Assembly (NCBI GenBank): GCA_028717865.1
Contig: JAQUMZ010000195.1
Location: 1 to 5,528 of the forward strand
Direction of reading: 5' to 3'
DNA: 5,528 bases
DNA from: Elusimicrobiota bacterium
GTDB lineage: Bacteria; Elusimicrobiota; Elusimicrobia; UBA1565; UBA9628
The notes beneath the pieces were generated by a model. The model did not search any database. It had not been told where the DNA came from and worked only from the letters and a program-made list of their open reading frames with translations. Positions 4,538 through 5,528 of the stretch are shown piece by piece (position 1 is the stretch's first letter; each line of letters opens with the position of its first letter). The position numbers were made by a program, and so were the translations under genes.

Positions 4538-5528
4538 TTAATCGTTGCCCAAGCGGCCGGATTCCGGCCGGTGGCGGCCGCGCAGTCCGGCCAGGGCGGC
4601 CTCCAGCAAGGCGACGAGTTCCCCTACGCGCATCTCGCGGCCGGCGCGCACGGACGCCTCGAACCGCCCGGCCAGATCGTTGCCCGCGCGCATGACCATA
4701 TCCCGAGTCTCGGCCAGAGAGGCTTCCAGGCCGGCCAGCCGCTGGTCGAAATCCCGCAGGCCTCCGAGGACCTCGGCGCGGCCTCCGGCCGCCGCCGCCC
4801 CGCGCAGCTCGTCGAGCCGGGCCTCCAAGGCTTTGTTGCGGTCGTGCTCGGCCCCGCGCAAGGCATCGGCCAGCTCGTCCAACCGCGCCAGGATGCCCCG
4901 CAGGGACTCCGGCATGGAGGGATAGCGGTCGGCCGGGTTGACGGCCTGACGCAGCTTGTCGAGGTCGGCCCGCACGGCCGCGGTCAGTTCCTCGCGCAAC
5001 TTGCCGAGCCCGTCTTCAAGCGCCCGGGACCAGACCTCGGGCAGCGCCTCCAGCCGTCGCGAGACCGCCTTCAGTTCCGCGCCGGGCTCGGAGGCGCCGC
5101 TTTCCTCGCGCAGCTCGTCCAGCTTCGAATCGAGCGCCCGCAGCCAGGACTTCTGTGCCGAGTCGAGCCGGGCCTCCAGGGCCTTGACTCCACCGCTTCC
5201 CGCCTCGGGCAGCGCGGCCGCGATGGCACCCAACTGCCGCAGGATCAGCTTCAGCCCCGCCAGGACCTCGGACCCGCCCTGGCCCGGCCCGCTGGCCTCG
5301 CGGAGCCGGCCCAGGTTGGTCTGCAGGACCGCGGACCAGGTCTCATGCAGCTTGTCTAGCCTCTCCTCCAGGGCCTCGATGCGGCCTTGGGCGTGCGAGG
5401 TCTCTCGCTCGTGCTTGAGCGCGTCGCTGATCGCCCGCAGCTGCTCGTCGACCTGCGCCCGGTTGGCCTCCTGCCGGGCCGACATGGCCTCGGCGGCGGC
5501 GGCGCGCCTGCGCTCCTCGCGCAAGGAC
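4538..5528 (-). CDS. Coiled-coil repeat protein, 5' end outside the window
   Basis: At least 329 residues are visible and the frame remains open at the right edge. A TTG at 5524 could be read as a start but has coding sequence before it, so it is more likely internal. The protein is almost wholly helical and rich in Leu, Ala, Arg and Glu. Counting from the TTG codon, it has repeated segments of the form LEERLDKLHETWSAVL, LEARLDSAQKSWLRAL and SRRLEALPEVWSRAL, each followed by a LxxLREE-type helix; the tryptophans are W63, W127 and W165. A fourth LEARLDELR lies at about 233-241. No membrane segment or signal is visible in this part. I do not recognise a named family. It could be a structural, motility-associated or chromosome/cell-envelope coiled-coil protein, or the cytoplasmic tail of a membrane protein whose N-terminus lies outside. 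A terminator and a promoter separate it from the radical SAM operon, so a functional link is doubtful. Confidence 0.75.
   Translation of the reverse strand, partial: SLREERRRAAAAEAMSARQEANRAQVDEQLRAISDALKHERETSHAQGRIEALEERLDKLHETWSAVLQTNLGRLREASGPGQGGSEVLAGLKLILRQLGAIAAALPEAGSGGVKALEARLDSAQKSWLRALDSKLDELREESGASEPGAELKAVSRRLEALPEVWSRALEDGLGKLREELTAAVRADLDKLRQAVNPADRYPSMPESLRGILARLDELADALRGAEHDRNKALEARLDELRGAAAAGGRAEVLGGLRDFDQRLAGLEASLAETRDMVMRAGNDLAGRFEASVRAGREMRVGELVALLEAALAGLRGRHRPESGRLGND
4985..5377 (-). repeat. Degenerate internal coiled-coil repeats with conserved tryptophan
   Basis: Three units of about 28 residues share the pattern LExRLDxxxxxWxxxLxxxLxxLREE (third unit degenerate at its start), separated by Gly/Pro/Ser-containing breaks of different length. 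At the DNA level a 17-base identical stretch, GTCGAGCCGGGCCTCCA on the plus strand, occurs at 4811-4827 and 5162-5178, which points to internal duplication. The units are too diverged to be recent copies. Confidence 0.6.

Noticed and set aside
4295..5359. Long plus-strand ORF of 354 codons opposite the coiled-coil gene
   Set aside because: It is the antisense shadow of a GC-rich repetitive gene: full of Gln/Gly/Pro with no domain sense, it crosses the terminator and promoter region, and the minus frame gives a coherent amphipathic coiled coil.

Overview
The window is GC-rich bacterial DNA and every gene I can support lies on the minus strand, so transcription runs from high to low coordinates. 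Sec-type signal peptides, a periplasmic-type solute-binding protein and a two-pass sensor kinase suggest a diderm (Gram-negative-type) bacterium. Regular use of ATA (Ile) and AGG (Arg) codons despite the high GC argues weakly against a typical high-GC proteobacterium. An Elusimicrobiota- or Myxococcota/Desulfobacterota-like source is possible, but this is a guess.

Layout in transcription order. (1) 5528-4538 is the 3' part of a coiled-coil protein gene with internal repeats, open at the right edge. (2) 4537-4262 is a 276-base intergenic region. It holds a hairpin just after the coiled-coil gene, a sigma70-like promoter, a foldable leader RNA (candidate three-way junction) and a strong intrinsic terminator about 60 bases before the next start codon. 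This has the architecture of a transcription attenuator or riboswitch. (3) 4261-1 is a tight five-gene operon: an unrecognised 148-residue protein; a radical SAM enzyme with a reduced SPASM-like C-terminal domain; a 55-residue Sec-exported peptide; an oligopeptide-type (family 5) solute-binding protein; and a membrane histidine kinase that runs off the left edge. Three of the four junctions are stop/start overlaps (TGATG, ATGA, ATGA). The fourth, between the peptide and the binding protein, carries a 16-bp stem-loop.

The most interesting reading is that this operon makes a small exported peptide, probably modified by the radical SAM enzyme before export, and then encodes extracytoplasmic proteins that could detect a peptide: a peptide-type binding protein with no permease visible, and a sensor kinase. 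That would be a RiPP-like signalling or self-sensing system. Family identities of the radical SAM enzyme, binding protein and kinase are clear from motifs. The peptide is clear as an ORF with a signal sequence and an excellent ribosome binding site. That the peptide is the enzyme's substrate and the ligand of the sensor is inference from gene order only.
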